Source of the DNA: an uncultured Eubacteriales bacterium
GTDB taxonomy: Bacteria > Bacillota > Clostridia > Christensenellales > Borkfalkiaceae
Reading direction: 5' to 3'
Assembly (NCBI GenBank): GCA_902767455.1
Contig: CACXHH010000238.1
Location: forward strand, 1 to 22,034
DNA length: 22,034 nt
In this document: piece after piece, positions 7,074 through 14,940 of the stretch
Layout: each line of letters opens with the position of its first letter
Position numbering within the stretch: the stretch's first letter is position 1
Position numbers and translations under genes: made by a program
The notes under the pieces: model-generated
The model's database searches: none
What the model was told of the DNA's origin: nothing
Seen by the model: the letters and a program-made list of their open reading frames with translations, nothing else

Positions 7074-7207
7074 TGTTTCGCATATTAGCAGACGGTTCTA
7101 TCCAAGTTGGGATCCTTCCCAACTTGGAGTCTGCCCCCGAAAAGGCAGAGCCAAAGGAAGAGCCAAAGAGTGCGCCTAAAGCAGAACCCAAGAAGAAAAA
7201 GAAATAA
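7073..7207 (+). CDS. small Lys/Pro-rich protein after capsid (44 aa)
   Basis: The ATG overlaps the capsid stop (TAATG). The first 20 residues (MFRILADGSIQVGILPNLES) look folded. The rest is a low-complexity run of Lys, Pro, Ala and Glu ending in five Lys. No family is recognised. Short ORFs with similar tails do occur after capsid genes; a capsid-binding or DNA-contacting role is possible but unproven. The coding sequence also contains the perfect hairpin at 7101-7128, so part of its sequence may be constrained by RNA structure. Confidence 0.65.
   Translation: MFRILADGSIQVGILPNLESAPEKAEPKEEPKSAPKAEPKKKKK
7101..7128 (+). promoter_or_regulatory. perfect 11-bp hairpin just after capsid gene
   Basis: TCCAAGTTGGG pairs without mismatch with CCCAACTTGGA around a six-base loop ATCCTT. 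It lacks a T tract, so it is unlikely to be a complete terminator. A 3' stabilising or attenuating role for the abundant capsid message is plausible. A comparable hairpin follows the tail tube gene at 9311-9338. Confidence 0.7.
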
Positions 7208-7226
7208 CACTCGGTGAGGTAGACCA

Positions 7227-7565
7227 ATGACAGATGCTGAAAAACTTACGATGCTTGAGACCATGCTCTTCCCGAAGCAGACAGTTTCTGAAGCGGTAGA
7301 AGCACAGTTGAGGGTCTACCTCGACTTGGCTTCACAAGCAATTTTGAAATACAAATACGAATATTCATCTAGTGGGATACCCGAAGAATTGCCAAGTGCC
7401 TACGATGTAGTGCAAGTAATGGCGGTACAGAACGGATTCGCACAGGCAGGTGCAGAGGGTCAGCTGCTCTCCATCGAGAACGGCATCCACAGACATTGGA
7501 AGTACTCCGATATGCTTCAGTACATCCAATCTGCGGTGATCCCGATAGCAAAGGTGACAGGATGA
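7227..7565 (+). CDS. head-tail connector (adaptor) protein
   Basis: The 112-aa helical protein is the first of four small genes between capsid and tail tube, the usual slot for the SPP1 gp15 / HK97 gp6 adaptor that binds below the portal. It has the expected helices, with VYLDLASQAILKYKY near residues 30-44 and YDVVQVMAVQNGFAQAGAEG near 60-79. GAGGT precedes ATG 7227. Its stop overlaps the next start (ATGA). Assignment is by length, helix pattern and order. Confidence 0.82.
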   Translation: MTDAEKLTMLETMLFPKQTVSEAVEAQLRVYLDLASQAILKYKYEYSSSGIPEELPSAYDVVQVMAVQNGFAQAGAEGQLLSIENGIHRHWKYSDMLQYIQSAVIPIAKVTG

Positions 7566-7918
7566 GAGATGTTCAGAGAAACAAGTCCACGATCTACTAT
7601 GCGCTTCGCACAGGGAGTGAGGAAGTTCGGGACGAATATGGCAACGTTACAGGGGAGTTCGTGGAGCAATACTCTGCTCCTGTGGCTCTCAAGATTAACA
7701 TCGGTGTTCCAAAGGGAACTATCGAACTTGAGCGTTTCGGTCTGAATGGTCAGTACACAAGGGTATTGGCTACCACCGACACGGCTTGTCCTATTGTCGA
7801 GGATACCATCTTGTGGGTCGGCATAGGCACGGACAAACCATATAACTATGTGGTTAAAAAGGTCATACCGTCCATCAACCAATTGCTTATAGGCATACAG
7901 GAAGTGACCGTTTCATGA
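7562..7918 (+). CDS. head closure protein (SPP1 gp16-like)
   Basis: The frame starts with ATG 7562 overlapping the previous TGA by three bases; a longer frame from 7496 lies wholly inside the upstream gene and has no support. The 118-aa product is beta-rich (STIYYALRTG, KINIGVPKG, YNYVVKKVIPSINQLLIGIQEV) and matches the small beta-barrel closure proteins that stop DNA leaking from the filled head. The order adaptor, closure, gp10-like, terminator supports it. Confidence 0.8.
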   Translation: MRDVQRNKSTIYYALRTGSEEVRDEYGNVTGEFVEQYSAPVALKINIGVPKGTIELERFGLNGQYTRVLATTDTACPIVEDTILWVGIGTDKPYNYVVKKVIPSINQLLIGIQEVTVS

Positions 7919-8397
7919 GAACCATCGAAGTGAACGTCCTCTCCAAGAAAAGCATCAACGATGCCATTAAAGAACTCAAAGATTACCAAAAGGAAATCGA
8001 AAAGAAAAAGAACAAGTTCGTGAGAGTCGTTGCTGAAAAGTTGGCAGACCGCATCGCAGAAAGATACCACATGGTGAACAACCCAAATGTTGAAAATGCA
8101 GGACTTTCTGTCGTGCCGACCGTAGCATACGGAAGAGCGGTAATCACCGCCCACGGCATTGGCTTGTTCTTTATCGAATTCGGAACAGGAACATTGGCAT
8201 CATCCACAAAAGGTTGGTCATATGGGTTCATCCCCGGTTCTTGGTCTGTTGAACACAAAGACACTTGGACAAAGTGGCTTGAGGGAGACCAGAGCGAACC
8301 CTATCCCTACAGTTATGAGGCAGCTGATGCGTTCATGTTGGCGATTGGGAAACTTGATGACATTGTGGCTGAAGCGGCTGACGAGGTATTCAAATGA
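7915..8397 (+). CDS. HK97 gp10-like head-tail joining protein
   Basis: This is a 160-aa protein with a basic N-terminal helix (KELKDYQKEIEKKKNKF). The central FFIEFGTG motif (about residues 86-93) is a hallmark of the HK97 gp10 family, followed by a Trp-rich segment. Members contribute to the neck or to tail joining. Its start overlaps the previous stop as ATGA and its own stop overlaps the next start in the same way, so the joining genes form one coupled translational unit. Confidence 0.88.
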   Translation: MRTIEVNVLSKKSINDAIKELKDYQKEIEKKKNKFVRVVAEKLADRIAERYHMVNNPNVENAGLSVVPTVAYGRAVITAHGIGLFFIEFGTGTLASSTKGWSYGFIPGSWSVEHKDTWTKWLEGDQSEPYPYSYEAADAFMLAIGKLDDIVAEAADEVFK

Positions 8398-8819
8398 TTG
8401 ATTTGGAAAACACGATATTTGACAGAGTGGCTACGCAGCTTCGCACGAATCACCCCGACATCAAGGTGTACGGAGAGTATGTGGCTGAACCTGCGAGTTT
8501 CCCCTGTGTGAATATGTGGGAATCGTCAAACTCCGTTTGGGCAGAGGGCGAATCCAACACTTCCCTTGATGACTATGTCAATGTCACCTACACCATCCAA
8601 GTATTTACAAACACCCCAACCAAGAAAGCAGACGGCAAGGCACTCGCAAACGAGATCGATGGCATCATGCTCGGTCTCCGTTTCCGCAGAACGCTTCTTC
8701 AGCAAGTACCCAACATCGACAGGACGATTTACCGAATCGAGCTGCGGTACTCCGGGTTGATTAAGCGCACCGACTTCGGTGATGCGGACACAACAATCTT
8801 CAATATATACCCACGATAA
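8394..8819 (+). CDS. tail terminator / tail completion protein
   Basis: The 141-aa protein occupies the slot just before the tail tube gene, normally held by the protein that caps the finished tail tube and joins it to the head. Its pattern fits: an N-terminal helix (MIDLENTIFDRVATQL), alternating strands, YTIQVFTNTPTKKADGKALANEIDG, and a C-terminal YRIELRYSG. Start by ATGA overlap. The assignment rests on synteny and fold pattern, not on catalytic residues. Confidence 0.8.
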   Translation: MIDLENTIFDRVATQLRTNHPDIKVYGEYVAEPASFPCVNMWESSNSVWAEGESNTSLDDYVNVTYTIQVFTNTPTKKADGKALANEIDGIMLGLRFRRTLLQQVPNIDRTIYRIELRYSGLIKRTDFGDADTTIFNIYPR

Positions 8820-8840
8820 ATCTAACAAGGAGAAATACAC

Positions 8841-9302
8841 ATGGCTCTTGAGATCACAACTGTCGGAGCAACCGTTAAGTATTGTATCGAGACCACCGCA
8901 GGTACTCGTCCTACGACAGGTTACACCGAAATCCCCGATGTCAATGAAGCACCCGACTTCCCGATGGACGTTGAAGTCCTTGATGCTTCCAACATCACAG
9001 ACAGAATCACACGCTATGTCGCAGGTAGGCAAGACCCAGGCGGTGACAAGGAGTTCACTCTGAACCACACCGAAGCGGTCATCACGGCTTGGGAAACGAT
9101 GGTCACGGCTTCTACCGCCGCCTATGCAGAGGGCAAACAGACATGGTTTGAGTATGTCTATCCCGAAAGCACAAAATCGTTCTTCTTCACCGCAATTCCG
9201 CTCGAACTCGGAAACGGCGGTATCGCACAGAACGAGGTTGACACCATCCCTGCCCACGTCATCTGCACAGGCATCGGTGGTTGGGAAGCAAAGTCCACTT
9301 AA
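8841..9302 (+). CDS. major tail tube protein
   Basis: The 153-aa, Thr- and Gly-rich, beta-dominated protein begins MALEITTVGATVKYCIETTA and contains GYTEIPDVNEAPDFP, DRITRYVAGRQDPGG and a C-terminal DTIPAHVICTGIGGWE; all are usual in Firmicutes siphovirus tube proteins. Hexamer rings of it would stack to form the tail tube. AAGGAG precedes the ATG. A perfect 10-bp hairpin begins eight bases after the stop. The two frameshift-linked chaperone genes follow, as expected. Confidence 0.92.
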   Translation: MALEITTVGATVKYCIETTAGTRPTTGYTEIPDVNEAPDFPMDVEVLDASNITDRITRYVAGRQDPGGDKEFTLNHTEAVITAWETMVTASTAAYAEGKQTWFEYVYPESTKSFFFTAIPLELGNGGIAQNEVDTIPAHVICTGIGGWEAKST

Positions 9303-9310
9303 GGTTTACA

Positions 9311-9338
9311 ACATGGGGTTTCCTCAATAACCCCATGT
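9311..9338 (+). promoter_or_regulatory. perfect 10-bp hairpin just after tail tube gene
   Basis: ACATGGGGTT (9311-9320) pairs without mismatch with AACCCCATGT (9329-9338), loop TCCTCAAT. The bases after it (ACCACCACAATTTAATTT) have no T run, so it is a poor terminator. It more likely protects the 3' end of the tail tube message or lowers read-through into the chaperone genes. Confidence 0.7.
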
Positions 9339-9374
9339 ACCACCACAATTTAATTTATGTAGGAGATGAGAAGT

Positions 9375-9752
9375 ATGGCAAAGACCACGATTGAGAAGAA
9401 GGAAGAAATGCCCAAGCCTATCCGCTTGGTAGACAACGAGACAGGCGAAGCCTACATCCTTGAGTTCAACAGGGATACGGTGAAATGGGCAGAACAGAGA
9501 GGGTTCGATCCCGACCTCGTGACCAAGTTCCCGAACACAGTAGGAGCAGACTTTTTCTTCTATGCGTTCAGAATGCATCACAGGAACATCGCAAGGGATA
9601 AGACCGACAAGATATTCTTTGACATTCTTGGCGGTATCAACGAGACCACAGGCAAGATTCTCGCAAGGCTGATGGAACTGTACTATGCGACATTCAGCAC
9701 CCTGTCCGATGAAGAAGCACAGGAAAACCCTCGGATGGCGGTGGAACTGTAA
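9375..9752 (+). CDS. tail assembly chaperone, gpG-like
   Basis: The 125-aa protein binds and protects the tape measure protein during tail assembly. ATG 9375 is chosen because AGGAG (9361-9365) lies nine bases before it; ATG 9366 has no spacing. The sequence runs from a basic N-terminus through LVDNETGEAYILEFNRDTVKWAEQRG to a helical LMELYYATFSTLSDEEAQ, the normal pattern for Firmicutes gpG. The slippery heptamer at 9722-9728 lies 21 bases before its TAA, so a share of ribosomes should make a longer gpGT product. Confidence 0.9.
   Translation: MAKTTIEKKEEMPKPIRLVDNETGEAYILEFNRDTVKWAEQRGFDPDLVTKFPNTVGADFFFYAFRMHHRNIARDKTDKIFFDILGGINETTGKILARLMELYYATFSTLSDEEAQENPRMAVEL
9722..9728 (+). promoter_or_regulatory. 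predicted -1 ribosomal frameshift site (G GAA AAC)
   Basis: GGAAAAC is read GAA AAC in the gpG frame and GGA AAA after slipping one base back. The -1 frame is open only from 9713, after a TGA at 9710-9712, to 10120, so the shift must occur between 9713 and 9752, and this heptamer is the best site there. Downstream pairing of GCGGT (9738-9742) with ACCGC (9776-9780), enclosing CTGTA/TACAG, could provide the stimulatory structure. Confidence 0.75.
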
Positions 9753-10120
9753 GCGACAAGCCTACAGAAAGACCAACCGCTACAGATACCTTTAACGAGA
9801 TATTCCCCTACTATCTGTCCATAGGAATGACCTATGAACAGTTTTGGTACGGTGAACCGATACTAGCGAAGCAATACAGAGAAGCGGAGATTTACCGCAG
9901 AGAGAACCGCAACTACGAAGCATGGCTTCAAGGGTTGTACATCCACAGGGCGGTGACGGCATCCATTTCTCAATGCTTCAGCGACAAGAAGACCAACCAA
10001 GTGAAGTACTTGGATTATCCGATTGCTTTCACCGACAGGGAAAAGAAAGCGGAAAAGCAGAGAAACATTGAGCGAACCAAGAGATGGTTCATGAGCGAGG
10101 GAAAAGATGGCAACAATTGA
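9728..10120 (+). CDS. gpT-like extension of tail chaperone, made by -1 frameshift
   Basis: After the shift the frame reads PSDGGGTVSDKPTERP, a Gly/Pro-rich linker, then FPYYLSIGMTYEQFWYGEP and a helical region with YREAEIYRRENRNYEAWLQG and LYIHRAVTASISQC. This matches gpT-like chaperone extensions of Firmicutes phages, which recruit tail tube subunits to the gpG-coated tape measure. An internal ATG at 9827 has AGGA directly against it and no usable spacing, so separate initiation is unlikely. The end overlaps the tape measure start by 14 bases. Confidence 0.85.
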   Translation, partial: PSDGGGTVSDKPTERPTATDTFNEIFPYYLSIGMTYEQFWYGEPILAKQYREAEIYRRENRNYEAWLQGLYIHRAVTASISQCFSDKKTNQVKYLDYPIAFTDREKKAEKQRNIERTKRWFMSEGKDGNN

Positions 10121-12338
10121 TTATGACAACATACAGTTGAACTTAACGTCTGCATTCAATGACAAAGGTGCGGAAGAAGCCATCGACAATCTAGGTGACA
10201 TCAAAAAGGGGTTAGACAACCTCGATAGTGGCAATGTTAAAGAAGCGGCACAAGACTTTCGTGATTTCGCTGATGCCGTCAATAGCGTTAGCGCAAGAAG
10301 CCTAGATGACATCGTAAAGAGTGCGGTTCAGCGTTCTAAAGTACCAAGAGCATCTTCCCTCACCGATGACATAGTCAACAACGGAGCAACCGCAGACATT
10401 GATGATTCCTACACTAGTTCCGCTTCCTCTTGGCAACAGACCGCAGACAACATCGAAAGAGCAAAACGGACTCTGAACGATTACAAAGCAATCGTTTCCG
10501 ACATCCGTGCGGAAGAAGCGAGAAATGCCGAACAGAGAGCGAACACCGAAGCAATTACCAATGAATGGAACGAAATCGGTCAAGCCATTGATGCGGATAT
10601 CAGCAAGACTTTCAGTTTCAGAAACGCTATAGCGGTCACTTATGACAAGTTGATGGATGCTCTCGGCATCTATAAAAAGATGCCCCCAACGGTTGACGAG
10701 ATCATCGCAAAGATGGACGAGTTGGAGAAGAAGACAGGGGGCGTTGGTAAAGAAGCCAAGAGAGCCTTGAGCCCTCTTGAAAAGTTGGTGCAGAAGTTTA
10801 AGAACTTCATGCAATACCGTGCCATGAGAGCGGTGTGGTCTGCGTTCGTCAACGGCGTAAAAGAGGGATTCAAGAACTTGGAAGATTGGGATCGCAACAT
10901 TGGCATGACAGGATTCGCTGATTCTATGGACAGAGCGAGGGAATCCCTGTTGGTGCTGAAGAATAGCCTAGCGGTCGTGGGTGCGCCATTCTTGGAGTAC
11001 TTGATAGGCATCCTACAGAAAGTCGCACAGTTGGCTATGGCAGCTGCCAATGCCATTTCCCGGTTCTTCGCAATCCTCGGCGGTAAGCAGACCTATCGTG
11101 CGGTCATTTGGGCAGACACCATTGCTGAATCCGAAAAGAAAGCAGGTGGAGCCGCCAAGAAAGCGACCGAAGAATTCAAAAAGCAACTCCTTGCATTTGA
11201 CGAGATCAACAACATCACCGCACAGACTCCAAGCGGAAGCGGTGGCGGTGGAAGTAGCGGTGGTGGCGGTGGCTACACCGATATGTTTGAGGAACGAGCC
11301 GTTGGCGAAGTTTCCGAAGTGGAGAGCAAACTCAAAGCGATTTGGGATTGGATTAGGAAGTGTGCAGAGGGTCTCAAAGAAGCACTCTCTCCCCTACTCA
11401 AAATCAAAGACACGATTGCTAGGGTGGTAACTAACACAGGAGAGTTCCTCGGCAAACTGTCCGTTCTCAAGAAACCCCTCGATACCATTTGGCAAGGCGT
11501 ACTCAATGTAGTCAATGCGGTGGCAGGGTTCGCATCTGCGGTCGTTGACCTCGTAGGCGAAATGATAATTCTGTTTGAAGACACGCTCGGAATCGTGATT
11601 GAAATCGGTGATGAGTTGGAACTGTGGCAGAAGATGGCTGACGATGCCAAATGGAAACTCGACCTCGTGGCTGACGTGTTCAACTCCCTCAAGGTAGCAA
11701 CACAACAGTTGACCGCTATTGTAGAGTTCCTCGGCACTACGATGGGCAACCTTTGGGAAGTCATCAAAGGGAAGCAATCCCTCACAGAGTTTAAGCAGAA
11801 CACGGCTGATGCTTTCCAAACCATGCAGACGAAGATACAAGAAGCATCCGACAGTTTTGAGTCCAAAATCGGCGGTGCGTTCAACAAGCGCAGAGCAATC
11901 AACTTCGATACAAACGGTTCTGTCACTCCTGTCGAGAAAGCGGTCGAAGCCGCCAAACGTGCGCTGAATTCCCTCAACGGATACAAACCGCACATCAGCA
12001 TTGATGTCACAGAGAACGTAACGAGATACGTTAAAGAGTTCACCTACAAGACAGGCAAGTTCGCAGAGGGCGGTTATCCCGAAACAGGACAGATGTTCGT
12101 TGCGAGAGAGGCTGGACCCGAATTGGTCGGTACGATTGGCGGTCAGACGGCGGTCGTGAACAATAGCGACATCGTGGCATCCGTATCGCAGGGTGTTGCA
12201 CAGGCGGTAGCATCGGTGCTTGGCGGTGGTCAGCAAGTCAACGTCACCCTTGAGGGCGATGCGAAGAACCTCTTCAAGGTGGTTCAGCGTGAGGGCAGAG
12301 CCTACTCCGCAAGGACAGGGCAACCTGCACTAGCATAA
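10107..12338 (+). CDS. tail tape measure protein
   Basis: The 743-aa protein sets tail length; at about 0.15 nm per residue the tail would be near 110 nm. In order it has a charged helical N-terminus and a hydrophobic segment at roughly 285-320 (GAPFLEYLIGILQKVAQLAM onward) that may insert in the host membrane. The LLAFDEINNI motif typical of these proteins comes next, then a Gly/Ser linker (SGSGGGGSSGGGGG) near 373-386, further amphipathic helices, and a conserved C-terminal block with AEGGYPETGQMFVAREAGPE and VNNSDIVASVSQGV. No lytic enzyme domain is visible. It is the longest gene in the window, as usual. Confidence 0.95.
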   Translation: MATIDYDNIQLNLTSAFNDKGAEEAIDNLGDIKKGLDNLDSGNVKEAAQDFRDFADAVNSVSARSLDDIVKSAVQRSKVPRASSLTDDIVNNGATADIDDSYTSSASSWQQTADNIERAKRTLNDYKAIVSDIRAEEARNAEQRANTEAITNEWNEIGQAIDADISKTFSFRNAIAVTYDKLMDALGIYKKMPPTVDEIIAKMDELEKKTGGVGKEAKRALSPLEKLVQKFKNFMQYRAMRAVWSAFVNGVKEGFKNLEDWDRNIGMTGFADSMDRARESLLVLKNSLAVVGAPFLEYLIGILQKVAQLAMAAANAISRFFAILGGKQTYRAVIWADTIAESEKKAGGAAKKATEEFKKQLLAFDEINNITAQTPSGSGGGGSSGGGGGYTDMFEERAVGEVSEVESKLKAIWDWIRKCAEGLKEALSPLLKIKDTIARVVTNTGEFLGKLSVLKKPLDTIWQGVLNVVNAVAGFASAVVDLVGEMIILFEDTLGIVIEIGDELELWQKMADDAKWKLDLVADVFNSLKVATQQLTAIVEFLGTTMGNLWEVIKGKQSLTEFKQNTADAFQTMQTKIQEASDSFESKIGGAFNKRRAINFDTNGSVTPVEKAVEAAKRALNSLNGYKPHISIDVTENVTRYVKEFTYKTGKFAEGGYPETGQMFVAREAGPELVGTIGGQTAVVNNSDIVASVSQGVAQAVASVLGGGQQVNVTLEGDAKNLFKVVQREGRAYSARTGQPALA

Positions 12339-12349
12339 GGAGATAAGAT

Positions 12350-12721
12350 ATGGCGGTAGTTACATTAACAGTTAACGGCACAGAATTACCCGAACCGCAG
12401 GAGTTCTCGGTCTCCGTACAGGACGTTGACTACGAAAGCGGAAGAAACCAAACAGGATATATGTTCAGAGACAGGGTTCGTGGGGGAGCGAATGCTCCTC
12501 GCAAGTTGGAATGCAAGTTTCCCCCACTAACCATGAGCGAGGTATCTACGGTGCTACAGGCGGTGAACGGTGCTTCGATGTACGTCACCTACCCCGACCC
12601 ATACACAGGATCGTTCCGCACAGGACAGTTCTATGTCGGTGACAGGAAAGCACCTCTCTATTGGAGAAACGGCAACGATTACCTTTGGAAAGACCTAGCG
12701 TTCAACTTCATCGAATATTGA
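12350..12721 (+). CDS. DUF6711-like tail protein
   Basis: This 123-aa beta-rich protein has an N-terminal VTLTVNGTELPEPQEFSVSV and a C-terminal WRNGNDYLWKDLAFNFIEY. Both are typical of the small tail protein family (DUF6711) found between tape measure and tip protein in Firmicutes phages. It occupies the position where a distal tail protein (Dit) usually lies, and no other Dit is present, so it may be the hub adaptor. AAGGAG precedes the ATG. A 129-bp non-coding gap follows it. Confidence 0.8.
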   Translation: MAVVTLTVNGTELPEPQEFSVSVQDVDYESGRNQTGYMFRDRVRGGANAPRKLECKFPPLTMSEVSTVLQAVNGASMYVTYPDPYTGSFRTGQFYVGDRKAPLYWRNGNDYLWKDLAFNFIEY

Positions 12722-12758
12722 TGGCAAATTGTCTAGGTTTTTGACGAAGACACATCGA

Positions 12759-12818
12759 GAGGTAAAGTTACTCCACCTCACAATTTCATTCGCTGAATCG
12801 TGGCTAGTAGCGTAGCCA
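12759..12818 (+). other. two short hairpins in gap before tip gene
   Basis: GAGGT (12759-12763) pairs with ACCTC (12775-12779), and TGGCTA (12801-12806) pairs with TAGCCA (12813-12818) around GTAGCG. Neither has a T tract. The 129-bp gap is unusually long for this tightly packed operon and may hold an RNA element or a decayed gene; I see no reading frame in it. Confidence 0.35.
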
Positions 12819-12850
12819 AAAAGATTTGCAAATAAAATAGGAGCAATTAG

Positions 12851-14761
12851 ATGTACGTTCCTGTCACTACAGAAGATTTTGATAAATGGATTAAAGCGGA
12901 GTCTCGGACATTCGAGACCCGATGCGATGTCATCATCGGGAACACTACCTACAGATTGTCGGGTAGCGGAATGAGCGGTGACATCATCTCCATGCAATGG
13001 AACAATGTGGTCTGTTCCAATGACGGACTACAGATAGGCACATCATGCATGGATGAATTTAGGATGGAGTATCGGAACAACGGCATTCCGTCCTTAATGA
13101 ATAGTGAGATACATCCGTATGTAGGATTAGTTATACCCCATGAGAACACAGGCGATGTAACCGTGTGGATACCTCTTGGGGTGTTCTACGTTACGAACAC
13201 GGAGTCCAATGACGAGGACAGAACATTTTCTGTGACCGCATACGATGGTATGCAGAAACTCATGGGGAACATCAATTGGACGGCATTGCAGGTCGAGTTC
13301 CCTATCAACGCATGGACTCTGCTTCAGACCATAGCAAGCTACTTTGAGTTGACCTTGACCTATGACGAAATGGTCTATGAATTGCTCTCGTCTGATGACT
13401 ACACCCTCACCACCTCGGACGGAGACACGCTCGTAGTCAGCGCAGAAATCAACGCCAACAAGAATGTGTCCTTTACAGAGGGATATGAGGGAACATACAG
13501 AGATTACATCGGATGGATTGCAGGGTTGGTCGGTGCGAACGCTCACATGGGCAGAACAGGAGACCTCGTCATTTCTCGGTACACCGACCACGGCATGACC
13601 ATCCCTAGAACGCTTCAGCATATGGGCGGTACGAAGATTAACTTCGGTGGCTCGGTGACATACACCAACATCGTGAGCGGTACAGATGAGAACCCTGTCT
13701 ACGCAACGGATTACACAGGCAACGCCATTACCTACACCAACCCCTACATCACCGTGACCGAATTGGATAGGGTGTGCGATGAGTTGATTGGCGAGGATGG
13801 TATGACCATCACCCCATGCGACATTCAATGGAGAGGTGACCCTCGCCTTGATTGCGGAGACATCGTCCAAGCGGAAGACAAGGACGGCAACTACTTCCCT
13901 GTCTATGTGATGGAGAGGGTGATGAACATAACAGGCGGTCTTTCCGAAACGCTTCATTGCTACGTTGAGACAGAGGTACAGAAAGTGTTGAACAAAAGTC
14001 CGTTAGTCACGAAGATGACACAGATTGCCAAGAATAGCGACCTCTCCCCTGCTTACATCATCAACAACACAGAGGGAACATTCCAATTCATCGACAACGG
14101 TGACGGCACGAATGGTGGCTTCACTATCTACGAAACAGACGATGACAAATCATGGTTGCGTTGTACAGCAGGCGGTATCGGTATATCGGCTGATGGTGGC
14201 TTGACCTATACCAACGCTATTACAAAGAATGGCGTTGTGGCTTCACAGTTGGATGTACAAAACAATGGGGTGTCAATATTAAAGGCGTATAGAACCTCTT
14301 ACAATGAACCTCGTCTTGAGTTAAAAGATGTTGATGGTGATGACTTGTTTGTTATTAGAGGTTGGAGAGCACCGCTAGGAGCAAGAGAAGAGGGCGTAGC
14401 AATAGATTTGTTCTCCCAAACGTCTAGCGATACCATATACAGACTTAACACGACAACAAGCGGTGACTCGGGATATATGGATGGCACATATATGACTCTT
14501 GACCCTCCGAACAGAGATACTACTGATGGACTCAACTATGGGTTACAGATGTCAACATCGGACAATGGACTATGTAACTTCCGTATATTTAATGAAAAAA
14601 CGCCTGCGCTAGACCATATTAGATTAGCGGTATATACCGATGGCAACAATGTTACTCAATCTTATATTGGCATTAGGGATGCCACATACGGATTTAAGAC
14701 ATTGACAATAAAGCCGATAGTTGTAAGCGGAACTACATACTATGTGTTGGCATCATTATGA
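12851..14761 (+). CDS. tail tip protein, Tal-like, with exchangeable C-terminus
   Basis: In the 636-aa protein, residues 1-390 resemble Tal/gp27-type tail tip proteins: beta-rich, with VWIPLGVFYVTNTESNDEDR, FSVTAYDGMQKLMG, and a DIQWRGDPRLDCGDIVQ segment seen in these families. A short region with GGIGISADGGLTYTNAITK leads to the variable end. The last 170 residues or so use more AT-rich codons than the rest, suggesting a receptor-binding or tip module acquired by recombination. No peptidase motif is evident. AGGAG precedes the ATG; the stop overlaps a following ATG. Confidence 0.85.
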   Translation: MYVPVTTEDFDKWIKAESRTFETRCDVIIGNTTYRLSGSGMSGDIISMQWNNVVCSNDGLQIGTSCMDEFRMEYRNNGIPSLMNSEIHPYVGLVIPHENTGDVTVWIPLGVFYVTNTESNDEDRTFSVTAYDGMQKLMGNINWTALQVEFPINAWTLLQTIASYFELTLTYDEMVYELLSSDDYTLTTSDGDTLVVSAEINANKNVSFTEGYEGTYRDYIGWIAGLVGANAHMGRTGDLVISRYTDHGMTIPRTLQHMGGTKINFGGSVTYTNIVSGTDENPVYATDYTGNAITYTNPYITVTELDRVCDELIGEDGMTITPCDIQWRGDPRLDCGDIVQAEDKDGNYFPVYVMERVMNITGGLSETLHCYVETEVQKVLNKSPLVTKMTQIAKNSDLSPAYIINNTEGTFQFIDNGDGTNGGFTIYETDDDKSWLRCTAGGIGISADGGLTYTNAITKNGVVASQLDVQNNGVSILKAYRTSYNEPRLELKDVDGDDLFVIRGWRAPLGAREEGVAIDLFSQTSSDTIYRLNTTTSGDSGYMDGTYMTLDPPNRDTTDGLNYGLQMSTSDNGLCNFRIFNEKTPALDHIRLAVYTDGNNVTQSYIGIRDATYGFKTLTIKPIVVSGTTYYVLASL

Positions 14762-14769
14762 GGTATCAC

Positions 14770-14940
14770 ATGACGATAACAGATAAAGAAATTGAAGCCA
14801 TCCTCAACACTTTGGAAAGCATTGAAGTAAAAGGCTTCACAAACATGGACAAACTTATGGCATTGATTCAATTCTTCAAGAGCAAGGAGACAGAAGATGG
14901 CAAAAGAGTATCAACTGAGCAAAACGGGAGCGCAGATTAA
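14770..14940 (+). CDS. small hypothetical protein between tip and fibre genes
   Basis: The 56-aa helical protein begins MTITDKEIEAILNTLESIEV. ATG 14770 is preferred over ATG 14758 because GAGG lies six bases before it. The phrase IEVKGFTNMDKLMALIQFF resembles short proteins found after tip genes in Firmicutes phages; function unknown. Its 3' end overlaps the next gene by 44 bases. Confidence 0.65.
   Translation: MTITDKEIEAILNTLESIEVKGFTNMDKLMALIQFFKSKETEDGKRVSTEQNGSAD

Noticed and set aside
7496..7561. N-terminal extension of the head closure gene
   Set aside because: It overlaps the connector coding sequence, while ATG 7562 shows the usual ATGA coupling.
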